A DNA stretch of 64,000 nucleotides from assembly GCA_030734395.1 (NCBI GenBank), contig JAUZTG010000029.1, forward strand, positions 868,001-932,000, written 5' to 3'. The notes under the pieces are model-generated. The model did no database searches. It was not told where the DNA came from and worked only from the letters and a program-made list of their open reading frames with translations. Shown here piece after piece: positions 1-10,000 of this stretch. This stretch comes from Sarocladium kiliense. Its lineage: Eukaryota; Ascomycota; Sordariomycetes; Hypocreales; Sarocladiaceae. Both the position numbers and the translations under genes were made by a program. The number at the start of each line of letters is the position of its first letter. The stretch's first letter is position 1.

Positions 1-1125
1 CATCACGACAACTGCAAGTCGAGTCTCCTCGTGGGAGGCATCCAATGGATTACTCCTTGGCCGTACATGTGGATATCAGGGGACGACAAGACGGCTTATC
101 TCACGCGTCATATGCCCGTATACCAGCTTGAAGGATGGAACACTACCACCGACAAGTCCATATCCTGGACCAAAGATGAATGCCGCGTTTACCAAGCAGA
201 CATCTACTCAACCCAGGTCTGCGCAAAGGCAAGCAACAAAGGAGGTTCGATCTTGACTGGTAAGCCTAACATGTGATCGGAGCTGCAGTATGAAAACTGA
301 CACAACATTCCAGGGATTCGAGCGTGTGATCCAGATAGCGTAGACGACGAGGGGGACTGTTCTCTCTCACCGGGCTGGCCAGGCTGGGACTCCTTTGTCG
401 CGTTCTCAACAACCTTGGACATCTACCGACTAAATATCAGCCTTGCTGCCGATCGCCAGACGAACGACATTCTCGAGATCCTGGACAAAGAAGACTCAAC
501 TCTCCAGGACATCAATCCAGGCGACTTCCTCGATGCATTCGACGGTCTCTTTTGCCCATGGAGACCGGAAAACGCGACCTCTTCAAAATTCTGCGAACCT
601 GGGCAGTTGAGAAACGCTGCGACAGCAACTCTCTGGGCAATCATCTACCGAAGCTACACGCCCGAAGCCAGCGAAAGCTCTCTCGCCGTAGATAGCCTAC
701 GGAATATGTACGCCACGGCACTCTTCCTCTACAATCCCGTGTTCTTCAGCACTCTCTCATTCGACGCTCTGCCGTACTCGCGCAAAGCCCAAGAGGGACT
801 TGCGGATGAAAACTACTTCCCCGGATCAGCTGCTCGGCCTTCTACCTACCTTGCACCTGCGCCGTGGACTGTTCTAGCTTTTGTCGTTCTTGCAGGATTC
901 CTGATCGTGGCGTCGGTAGGAGCGGTGATTCTGGCGCTTTGGTTCAAACCGCCGGAGACATCGAGGTTTGGAGTCCTGGATGCTGGCAAGGTCGAGTTGG
1001 TGCAAGTCCAACAGCAATCGGGAGCCTTGGTCAGCCATGGACTACATGTATTTGCTGACGGCAAGACGGACAAGGAGGTTTTGCGACTCGGAGAAGGGCT
1101 GCGCGTCAGGTTGAAGCAGGGGTAA
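1..1125 (+). CDS. C-terminal part of a membrane protein of unknown function (5' end outside window)
   Basis: The frame is open from base 1, so the gene begins upstream of the window. Two exons are visible, 1-259 and 314-1125, joined across a 54 bp GT-AG intron (260-313) that restores one frame. The visible part is about 350 residues. It has a Trp- and Cys-rich region that looks extracellular, with several N-x-S/T sites, then one strong membrane segment near nucleotides 865-945 (AFVVLAGFLIVASVGAVILA), then a cytoplasmic tail of about 55 residues. This suggests a type I single-pass plasma-membrane protein, but I do not recognise the family and propose no function. It converges on the KMT6 gene, with 116 bp between the two stop codons. 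Confidence 0.6.
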
Positions 1126-1241
1126 CCAGGGTCTAGGAGGGAAAGACATCGACCCAGTTGCATGGAATCCTCTACAAAGCAAATGATTGTTACATCAGGT
1201 TATATTCCTCCCAACCTATAGCCGAACACCAAACCCCAGTC

Positions 1242-4200
1242 CTAAGTACTCAAAGAGCTTCCCCTCCACACATCCTCCCCCGTAAATTTCGCAGGCGGCC
1301 GCCTAGTCCTCATCGCCCTCCTCGTCCCCCTCCCATCCTCACTGCTCATCTCATCTGCCTCTCCATCTCCAGCAGAGTAGTCTTCACTATCCGGGACTGC
1401 CTGCAAAGAAGTCTTCAAGGGTGTCGATGCTGCATTCCGTTGACTCGAGCGAGGTGGCGGTGGAGGCTCGGGTGTGTTCTTCTTCGCGGGCGTGGATGTT
1501 GCCTTCGTCGGTGCAGCGGGAACTTGAGCTGCTGCTGCTGCCGTACCTTCGTTGTTCGCGGAAGGCTGAACCTTCGGCACTGGGAGAGGGTGCTTTCTAG
1601 GCCGTCCGCTACCTGGTCGGGCTCCGCCGCGCTTCCCCTTAGGCTTAACAGGGAGAGCAGGTGCCGCGTTGCGCGCAAGCCTTCTCTGTTTGCGTTGTGC
1701 CCTGAGTCTGGCGGTCGTGGCGGGCGAGTCGCCAACCTTACCGCGATACTCGTCGCCATCTTCCGCGTCCGAGCTTTCGAGTCTGCTTTTCCGTGGAGCG
1801 TAGCCATCTGGGCTGGAGTCCATAGCGGCTCGCTTCCTCTTCCTTGTCGGTCGCGCCATGGGTGAATCATCAATGTCACTGTCGTCACCTCGGTTCGGGC
1901 CAACTTCCGACTTGCGCAAGCGACCTGATCGACCGGGCTTCGGCGGTGGAGTATGATGCTTCCTCGGTCGCCCGGGACCACGTTTCGGTGCATTCTCATC
2001 TTGCGGCAGGCGAGACTTCCTCCGCGTTGTCTTCTGCACAACTGGAGTGTCGTTCAGGAGCTTCTCAGTCAAGTTGGGAAAGTTATCTCCGTAGTTAAAG
2101 AAGAGTTCCTCCCCAACTGCAATGTTACGCATGGCGATGAACTTGATGCGGAACTCGCCATTGACGTAGACAATCTTTGGCATGATGTTGCATCCCCATT
2201 TGTCCTTCTCTGGAGCGTGGTTGATGTATCGGCTGAGGTTTCCGTACATGGCCGCATCAATCCACACGCCCTCAGTGTCAAGGAGAGTGAAGGAGAATGA
2301 AGGCTCATCTGACCCTCGACGGGCAGCGCGTCTGGTACCCTCATCCTGAGTGATAATCTCACCTCTATACTCGAGCACGAATTCATCCTGTAAAATCGGC
2401 TCGGCAGTATAGAGGCCGTATCCGACGCTCTGGAGCTGGCTTCGGCCTACAACAACAGCCTTCTCTTGTCCGTGCTGGAGATCAGAGTTCCTGCAGCGCC
2501 GCCGATGCGGAACAGAATCTTCATCCTCCAACAGTCTGGGAGCAGTGTCCTCCAGAATGCCACAGGAGTCACAGAGGCTCGGGTCGCATTCTCTGTCAAG
2601 CTGTACACAGATGCATGGCTTGTCCTTCTGTTTTGACATGCAATTCTTGCCCCTGGCGTGACAAGCGCAACCATTGAATTTGTACGCACAGCAATCCAGC
2701 GTGCAACCACAGAACTTCTCGCAGAGCAGGCCCTTGTCGACGCAGGGACAGATGCCCTTCATGCAGGGTCCCTCGTGGGAGCACGGATCTCCCGTCTCGC
2801 GTTTGTTATACGCATGGACTTTCAGGTGGTCCTGCCAGTTGCCATAAAGCGCCTTCTTGTAGCGATCATACCACGATAAAGGCTTCACTGGCTGCGTTGA
2901 TGGCGTTGGAGCAGGAGGCAGTTTAATGTTCATCTTGCGAAGCTCATAACGGACTTCTCGACAAGGCCTATTCAGCCAGCTTGCGATCTCACACTTGGGA
3001 TTGTCCTTAAAGTCGTCGAGCTCGAGTAAGTTCGCCCAGATCGAGCGAAGCACCGCGCGCTGTTTATCGGTCCAAGGGGCAGAGGGTACAGACATCCCAT
3101 GTGGAGGGCAGTGCGCGAGCATGGATTGTTCATGCTCGCAAGGCAGTGACAGGTCTCGGTCCGGTTGATATGGCTTGTCTCCCCGAGCCATTCTTCGTCG
3201 CTTCAGCAAGTCCGGCAGTTTGGCTGTAAAATACTGCTTGAGATCATTTGCGTCGTAGTCTCCGTGCTCGCAACTTTGCTGGTGACAAATCTGGCATCCA
3301 AGGATACTGTAGGATCCTAGAACGGCCTCGGTCTGCTCGTCTTCATCCTCAAATACATCCGCCAAGTCATCTCTGGCCGTCGGTTTGGGTTCCATGACGT
3401 TATCGCTAGATTTGCAGTACCTCAGAACCTGGGCAAGCTCAACCCTTCGCTCAAGTGGTCCAGTAGTGAAGACCTTGCGGAACGCTTCAATGAACAGCTC
3501 TGTAGCTGCCGTGCCCTCTTTCATCGATACTCCCTTCGTAGTAGGCGATGTTTTCTGAGCCTCTGCTTCGTCATCGCTGTCCGCTGGGCCAGCTATGCGC
3601 AGGAGACTGGCCATATCACAGCCAGGGATAGCAAGTTTCTCCAACCAGTCTTCTAGGTACAGCGAAACTAACGCGGCCCTCTCTGACTGCATGGTCAGAA
3701 TGCGCTTCTGCTCCGGGCTCAGCGTGGTGAATCCCAATTTCTTGTCGGTATCCTCCAGCTCCTTAACCCACGCCTCGTATTCGACTTCTTTCGCTTCATC
3801 GACGTCTCGAAGATGAGGAACGTAGGTATGCATCGATCGTGGAGTGATGATGTTCTTTTCGATCTCGACGTGATGGAATTTGTAGCGCGGAACGCGTTCT
3901 TTTGAGCTTTTTATAGGGATCGGGACGTGTTGCTCTTGGGGCGAATCTTTCTTGTGCCGAAGATGTTGCTGGGGTAAGGTCAGCACATGCTGTTCTCATT
4001 GAGCAGGACTCCCACGCATTCATTTACCTTGAACTTGATCTTCATCGCATCAGGGTTTTCTATTGATGCGTTTGTTGACCGGCAATTGGCAAAGAGATCC
4101 CTGCCCGAGTGAAGTCGCCGATCCTTAATTCCAGCGGTCGTCTCTCGCACGACATGGATGGCCCGATCGGCACACTGCTGTCCCATCTCTTGACGCAAAG

Positions 4201-4654
4201 CCCGAAGACGGTCAGCGAGCTCGTCAACAGGCTTTGGGATCCCTCCATTAGGCAGTGCTCGTGCCGGTTCATCATCCGCATCCGCCATAGCTGTATCTGG
4301 GGCCTGGGCACGATTGACAGACCCGTTTACCTTTTCCGATGGCGCAGTGTTTCTTTTCGCATCACCCGGTGCTTTCGTACCATTAGCCCTTGTGTCAGGC
4401 GAGGAGACAGCAGGGGAGAATGAGCCAGTGCTTCGGGAGGTTCTGAGCAAAGGGGGCGAATTTGAGGTTGCGAGGTAGCCGAAAGGTTGCGACCTACGCA
4501 ACGATTTGCGACTGCCAGTCCCATAGTCTTCCATCCTTAAGCGCTTAGATCGATGCTGTCCTCCTGAGTGCGACACGTTGGGGTCTCCCGTACTGGCTTT
4601 GAGCAAATCGAGTCCGTTCGAGTCTTCAATAAGGGTCATGGCCGCGCGCGACAC
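1242..4654 (-). CDS. kmt6: Histone H3K27 methyltransferase, EZH2/E(z) type (KMT6), with a long AT-hook tail
   Basis: Catalytic subunit of Polycomb repressive complex 2, which trimethylates H3 lysine 27 and sets facultative heterochromatin. Exons are 4654-4028 and 3968-1242, with a 59 bp intron (3969-4027, GTAAATG...CCCCAG), giving 1117 residues. The N-terminal 200 residues are disordered. A Cys-rich CXC pre-SET region lies at about 603-680, with clusters such as CPCVDKGLLCEKFCGC. The SET domain lies at about 710-835, with the cofactor/substrate motif RYINHAPEKDKWGCNI and the closing motif ELFFNYGD. The order CXC-SET is diagnostic of E(z) rather than other SET families. Unlike animal EZH2, where SET is terminal, about 280 residues follow, acidic and basic by turns, with two AT-hook-like motifs (KRGPGRPRKHH near 870, GSGRPRKHPLP near 990). 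A second in-frame ATG, five codons downstream, could also start translation. Confidence 0.93.
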
Positions 4655-7501
4655 ACTGCCGGGCTACGACTATGAACTCGTTCCTTTTGAGTCGAAATGT
4701 GTCCTTGTATACATCATGAGGTGGTTGCTGTTGCACGGGTCCTTGCGCCGACCAAGCTGTCGACTGGAAAGAGAGGCGGGCGTGTCTCGATGCGCGATTC
4801 GGGTGTGTGCTGACCAAAGTCGATTTAGCTTTCGGCCGACGCGTTAATGGGCGCGTCCACGAGGAACCTTCTTCACCCTAGCGACGGCGGGTGGTCACAT
4901 CCGGCTACCCTGTACCTCAGGTGCAGCCGTCCGGGTATCCCATTTGCACCATGATCTTGGGAAGGCAAGATCATGTCATACTGTAAACTTCATGTGGAAT
5001 TAATCTGGTGTCAAGGAGACATAATGGGTCGCAGTTGGTAGCCTGCTGTATTATACGAGGCGCCGTATGTGAAACAATACACGCGTGGCCGGATTGGTGT
5101 AGAAGAGCAGTCGAACACTGTTGATTTGTCGTTCAGACGAAGGAGAAAACCGATGCACAAGATTTGCATCATTCTCATATTCTCTAACTATTGAATCACT
5201 CTTTGGCTGCGATCCAGCAAGAACCTGCGACAACTATCATAGCTCACATAGGTATAGACACCAGACGGCATGGGCCCGGCGAGAGGAAACATGAGCGAGG
5301 CTTTGCATTGGTGCCTTATCTTCACCGTGTCTATGATGGGCCTTCTCTCATACAACACCAACTGGAGAAGGGGTTGTTAAGAATCACTTTGCCTCAAGCG
5401 AGTTGACGATGTACAGTTGGGTGGTCCACTACAGTAGACAGCTTGTGTCAGTAAGGTACCTTGCCGGGAACTCGGCCATGATGCGCCTCCCATACGAGTA
5501 TTTTTGCCGATTGTGATCCCAAAACAACCGTTCAAATAATTCTGACCGGAGTGGCTGCGCAATTGTTGTCCTTTCACCATCCAGCCAAGTATGCGCAACA
5601 AAGCATGGTCACCTACGACACGATCGGACGGTAAGCTAGGGCACGCCGGATCAAAAAGTTGTCGACGATGACGACATTGGTCCCCGGATCGAGTCTCACC
5701 GTGGGACTTCCTCCACCTACCCCCATGCGGAGCCCAAAAACGCGGTGCCTACTTCAGCTGGAACCCGCATCCTTGTGGCCTCGGTCCTCTTGGCCTTGGT
5801 CGGTGGAACCCGATGGCCAAAGACGCATGTTCTGATACCAGAGCACTTGTGCTGCGATCTGCGCGCCCGTCCCCAATTTCCCGATCAGATCCGCCTCTTG
5901 CTGGGCGCGCGTCGGTCCTGGGGCCGTGTCGATCCAGATTGATGCTCCGTCCAGGCGCATATCGACAGGGCAGGTAGGGGGACCCTTTCAATTCGGAGCA
6001 ATCCGACGAGGCTGCCGGAATGGCATGCGGGTATGCGGTGACGACGGCTTTGTGCGCATATCTTCCACGTCCATTCTTGTTGATTCTGGTGTCTTAGGAT
6101 GAGGTGCTCCGGCTCCCTAGTCAGGCCCTACGCAAAGCTACAGCCGTCATCAGCACATGCAGGAGGAGAGGCTAAGGCGAAGCTGCAGGAGAGGTAAGGT
6201 CAGGTAAGGGACGTTGTCTGTACTAGAGACCCGATTAGCTCGACGCTTGGTGCATCGGGCAAGCCGCATCCGGCCTGGGTAGCCCGGAGAGACGCTGCTC
6301 GCAATCTTGTTGTTGTGGGCCGATGAGGACTTCAAGGCCTGGAGAAAGGAATGTGGCGAGTGAGACAAAGCAGGTTCTTGTGGCTCGAGTCGCGTGTGAC
6401 TGTCTCGGTTGGGAGGATGCTGTGTAATTGTGGTCTGTAACATATCTGAAGATGAAACGGACAGAAGAAGCTGGTGGATGATAGCTGGGATCGATCATGA
6501 CGGTGAAAAGAGATGTATTGCAAGGCAGAGAAACAGTTCATGGCTACCTTAGTGGCGGCAGTTGAGCATTGCAAGCGGCGAGGGTTGTATGCCACGGCTG
6601 CGTACCGCTACTTCCAGCCCCTACAGGTCACAGGTGAATCTGTATTTCATCTGGCAGAAGCCGTTGAACGGCCATCTGAAAGATACCGAAAAGTCCGAGA
6701 AGATTATGGATAGCACTCTGCATAGCCTCGAAATTTCTTGATTTTTTTAACACTGTCCTGGTCTGACACTGTCCTGGTCTGATTTGCCGCGATCCTGTCG
6801 CACACTGCTTTCATGCTTGAGCGACGAGAGTGAGCGAGGCATGGAAGCTGATGAAGCCGTGGCTGTGCCCCACTGTCCTAGGTCCCAACTCTTAGGCACC
6901 GCAGCGGTACGAAGTGCCCCTAAAGGACGGGTGACTGCAGCACTGTGAATAAGCACCGGCACTGCTGTGGTTGAATGTTGGCCATAGCGCCGCCGTTCGT
7001 CCCTCCCAGTCTGCACAGCCCACCCCCACCACCGTCACCTCACCGTCCAGCGGCCTACAATGGGTGGATAGCCCCCCTAAACCCTTACCTTACTAGCAGT
7101 AAACACACCACCTGTATGACGTCGTCGTTCTCGCTCCTCCGTCTCCGCATCAACGCTTGCGTCGTCTCTCTCATCATCGCCCTCACGCAACCTCCAGCAC
7201 AAGACCTGCACCTCAAACCCACCCACACGCCCGAAAAGCTTCGCTCTCGGCTGTTCCCTGCTCCCCCAAGACACCGCCCTTCCCACCATTAGCAAATATA
7301 ATACTTGGGACTTCTCCATCCTGCTTTCGGATCTTCTTCCCTCCCCTTCCTGTCTTCCCCATATTCCCTTCGATTTTCTGTCTGCCTTGCACCACCTTGG
7401 TCCCTTACCTTGACATTGACCATCGCATCCCCCGCCGATCGAACTTTTGAGCTCTACAATAATCTCGCCCTGCGCTTCGTCCCACATCACATACATCCAA
7501 A
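4655..7501. other. Gene-poor 2.8 kb interval between KMT6 and pil1 (divergent promoters)
   Basis: No convincing gene is visible. The left end is the KMT6 upstream region. The right 500 bp (about 6975-7500) is strongly pyrimidine-rich and is the promoter/leader of pil1. Between them are only short frames without family signal. One minus-strand frame at 5960-5754 (68 codons) and a nearby fragment (about 5630-5720, minus) look vaguely protein-like but are interrupted by stops and cannot be assigned. A perfect 16 bp direct duplication lies at 6751-6782. No tRNA cloverleaf was seen. Confidence 0.5.
6751..6782. repeat. Two adjacent exact copies of a 16 bp unit
   Basis: The unit CACTGTCCTGGTCTGA occurs at 6751-6766 and again at 6767-6782 with no spacer. 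It lies in the non-coding stretch upstream of pil1. It is probably a simple slippage duplication; a function is not evident. Confidence 0.85.
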
Positions 7502-8859
7502 ATGCATCGCACTTATTCTATGCGCCAGACCAGGGCGCCTACTGCCTCCCAGCTCCAGGTTCGTGAATGTTCGGCACAAAACGCCAGCCAAACAACGTCC
7601 TCTGTTCAGTCTCCCTAACACAGCTCTCACAGAACGCTCCCCCGCCGCCGTCCTCGACCAAGTCCGGCCGATTCTTCGGAAAGAGCAGCTTCGGTGGGTG
7701 AACCTTGGGCCCAATAGGCGAAGCCGGCTGTTCCGGTACAGCTCGGTGCATCGCTCCATGGGCCTCTTGCGTCTGCTCAGTGCAAGTGCTGACAATCTCT
7801 AGGCCATGCTCTCCGTCGCAATGCCGGCGGCGCCTTCGGGCCCGATCTGGCCAAGAAGCTCTCGCAGCTTGTGAAGATGGAGAAGAACGTCATGCGCAGC
7901 TTGGAAACCGTCGCTAAGGAGCGCATGGATGTCGCCGTAGGTGATTCGACACCCGCTTGCAGGTCTTGCCGCTGACACCGCCATAGCAACAACTGTCCAT
8001 CTGGGGAGAGGGCGGAGACGAGGATGTCTCCGACGTCACCGACAAGCTCGGTGTCCTTCTCTACGAGATTGGTGAGCTCGAGGACCAGTACGTCGACCGT
8101 TACGACCAATACCGCATCACCATGAAGAGCATTCGCAACATTGAGGCTTCCGTCCAACCCAGCCGCGACCGTAAGCAATGCTGCCACGCTACTACCTTTA
8201 TTGCGACCGATAACTAACTTGGCGCAGGCAAGCAGAAGATCACCGACCAGATTGCTCAGCTCAAGTACAAGGAGCCCAACTCCCCCAAGATTGTCGTCCT
8301 GGAGCAGGAGCTTGTCCGTGCTGAGGCCGAGTCGCTCGTCGCCGAGGCTCAGCTCTCCAACATCACTCGCGAGAAGGTCAAGGCTGCCTACACCTACCAG
8401 TTTGATGCCCTGCGTGAGCACTGCGAGAAGGTCGCCATTATTGCCGGCTACGGCAAGCACCTCCTCGAGCTTATCGACGACACTCCCGTCACTCCCGGCG
8501 AGACCCGCGCTGCCTACGATGGCTATGAGGCTAGCAAGGCCATCATCCAGGACTGCGAAGATGCCCTTACCAACTGGGTCGAGGCCAACGCTGTCGTCTC
8601 CTCCAAGCTTTCCACCCGCTCTCGCACCTTGTCTCAGCGCCGCCGGACCAACATCCGTAACAGGAACGAAGGTCACGACCTTTCCGGCCAGGATGCGCCG
8701 CTCAACGACGGTAGCTCTTGGCAGGCACACGACCGTGACCTGGAGAGCGAGGAGGACGACCTCGACATTGACGAGAAGCGCCAGTCGTCCTTGCTGGACA
8801 ACGAGGGCAGCCTGAACGGCGAGACGCGCGGTCGCACTCAGGAGGCGGTTGTTGCGTAA
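7502..8859 (+). CDS. pil1: Eisosome core component, BAR-domain protein Pil1
   Basis: Structural BAR protein that polymerises under the plasma membrane to form eisosomes and furrow-like membrane compartments. There are five exons: 7502-7558, 7633-7693, 7803-7936, 7987-8170 and 8228-8859, giving 355 residues. The start (MHRTYSMRQ) and the following PPPPSSTKSGRFFGK and AFGPDLAKKLSQLVKMEK stretches are the hallmark N-terminus of Pil1/Lsp1. The helical BAR region (about 40-275) contains SIWGEG, DKLGVLLYEIGELE, VQPSRDRKQKI and LLELIDDTPVTPGE, and is followed by LSQRRRTN and an acidic tail. Ser/Thr sites in the N- and C-termini are known Pkh-kinase targets in the family. Intron 1 has tandem acceptors (CAG ending at 7623 and at 7632) that differ by nine bases; I chose the second because it matches the family. 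The gene converges on Naa38. Confidence 0.96.
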
Positions 8860-9173
8860 TCGACTGAAGGCTGTAAAGGACATGACTTTAGTGTGAGGTA
8901 ATGGCGTAACGAAGGGAAGAAAGAGGTTTATTGGGCTTGATTTCCAGGTTTTTTCTCAAAAGGGGAGGAGTTTATCGGTTCGTCTGGTTCATTATCTCCC
9001 CTGTTCAGCAGTTGCAGAGATTAGCTCCGTCTTGTGTTTCTCTCTATACTCTAATACCATGTGCCAATAACCGTCGGTTCTTGGATATTTATGCCATTGA
9101 ATTAAATCTTTGCCCAAATACTCTGTAACGCCCAAACTCCCAACTCGTTGAATCGCCATGAAAAAGTTCTGCG
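8860..9173. other. Convergent 3' region of pil1 and naa38
   Basis: This 314 bp AT-richer stretch lies between the stop codons of two convergent genes and presumably holds both 3' untranslated regions. No gene is seen. Confidence 0.6.
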
Positions 9174-9590
9174 TCACACATCATCGGAAGAAAAGGTCGT
9201 CACTTCCGTTGTCTTCTTAATCAGCGATGGTCGTCCTCTCATCTGACTGGCGAAATGCTCAAGCTCAATCTTGACAATATGGTGACCGGGAAGAACGACC
9301 AGGCCGAGATATCGAGAGGTCATGTCGAGCTTGACGTTCTTACCGCCTGCCCTCGCGGCAGCGGCCTTGATCTTGTGTTCTGATGGGTGACGGTACTCAT
9401 ATGCGTTTGACAGAACCACATTCTCGTCCTGGTATGATTTGTCAGTAGGGTAGCTGAGACAAGACAGAATTGGACGTACCGGATCGGTGCATTTGAAGCC
9501 TCCGAGGAAGATGCGGCCGTCAGTGACTGTGATGCGGAGGTTCTTGTTCAAAAGCGAGGTGAGATACTGCCGAGCCTCATCCCTGTCCAT
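9174..9590 (-). CDS. naa38: N-terminal acetyltransferase C (NatC) auxiliary subunit, Sm-like fold
   Basis: Small LSM-fold subunit (Mak31/LSMD1/Naa38) of the NatC complex, which acetylates N-terminal Met followed by a hydrophobic residue on nascent chains. Exons are 9590-9480 and 9428-9174. The 51 bp intron (9429-9479, GTACGT...CCAG) is a multiple of three with no stop, so the frame also reads through it; the spliced protein is 121 residues. Visible Sm1 features are LRITVTDGRIFLGGFKCTD, and Sm2 is RYLGLVVLPGHHIVKIELE, which is characteristic of Naa38 rather than of the spliceosomal Sm/LSm proteins (these have IRG or NRG in the Sm2 loop). The gene is divergent from RAD2. Confidence 0.88.
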   Translation of the reverse strand: MDRDEARQYLTSLLNKNLRITVTDGRIFLGGFKCTDPVRPILSCLSYPTDKSYQDENVVLSNAYEYRHPSEHKIKAAAARAGGKNVKLDMTSRYLGLVVLPGHHIVKIELEHFASQMRGRPSLIKKTTEVTTFSSDDV

Positions 9591-10000
9591 CTCAGCGGCG
9601 TATGACCCTCTCCTAGAGTCTCACGGAATAGACTTGAGAATCTCTTTCCTTGTCGGAGGCGTCGTCGACGGATGCGATGAGTGAGCGCAGGGGTTGTTCG
9701 CGGATCGGGGGGGAAAGAAGCTGGAGGTTGGTGGGGCGTGTGGATAAGGCTGGCTGATAAAACGCTCCGGCAGGTTGCGTCAGTGACTCGGGGACTTCGC
9801 TTCAACACCGTGAATTTCCACCACCTTAAGGAACCTACAGCTTCACGATTCGTCACATTCTGGTGCGCGACGAAAAGACTCTGCAATACCCATTTGCAGT
9901 GCTGAAACCATGCGAGGATACTCCTGATCCCCAAACTCGAGGCTTGCCTCTGCAAACAGCCGTTTCTTGATTACACGCACGAAGTCGTTGAGCTCCCGTC
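9591..10000. promoter_or_regulatory. Divergent promoter region naa38 / rad2
   Basis: This is 410 bp of non-coding sequence between two divergent start codons. No specific site stands out. It must hold both core promoters. Confidence 0.45.

Noticed and set aside
1158..1865. Plus-strand frame of 235 codons opposite the KMT6 tail
   Set aside because: The translation is Arg/Pro/Cys-rich antisense of the disordered AT-hook tail; no domain is seen.
7077..7496. Minus-strand frame of 139 codons in the pil1 leader
   Set aside because: The Gly/Glu/Arg-rich translation reflects antisense of a pyrimidine-rich leader.
7777..8883. Minus-strand open frame of 368 codons opposite pil1
   Set aside because: It mirrors the strongly biased codons of pil1, has Leu/Val-rich low-complexity translation, and crosses three pil1 introns without any sign of its own structure.
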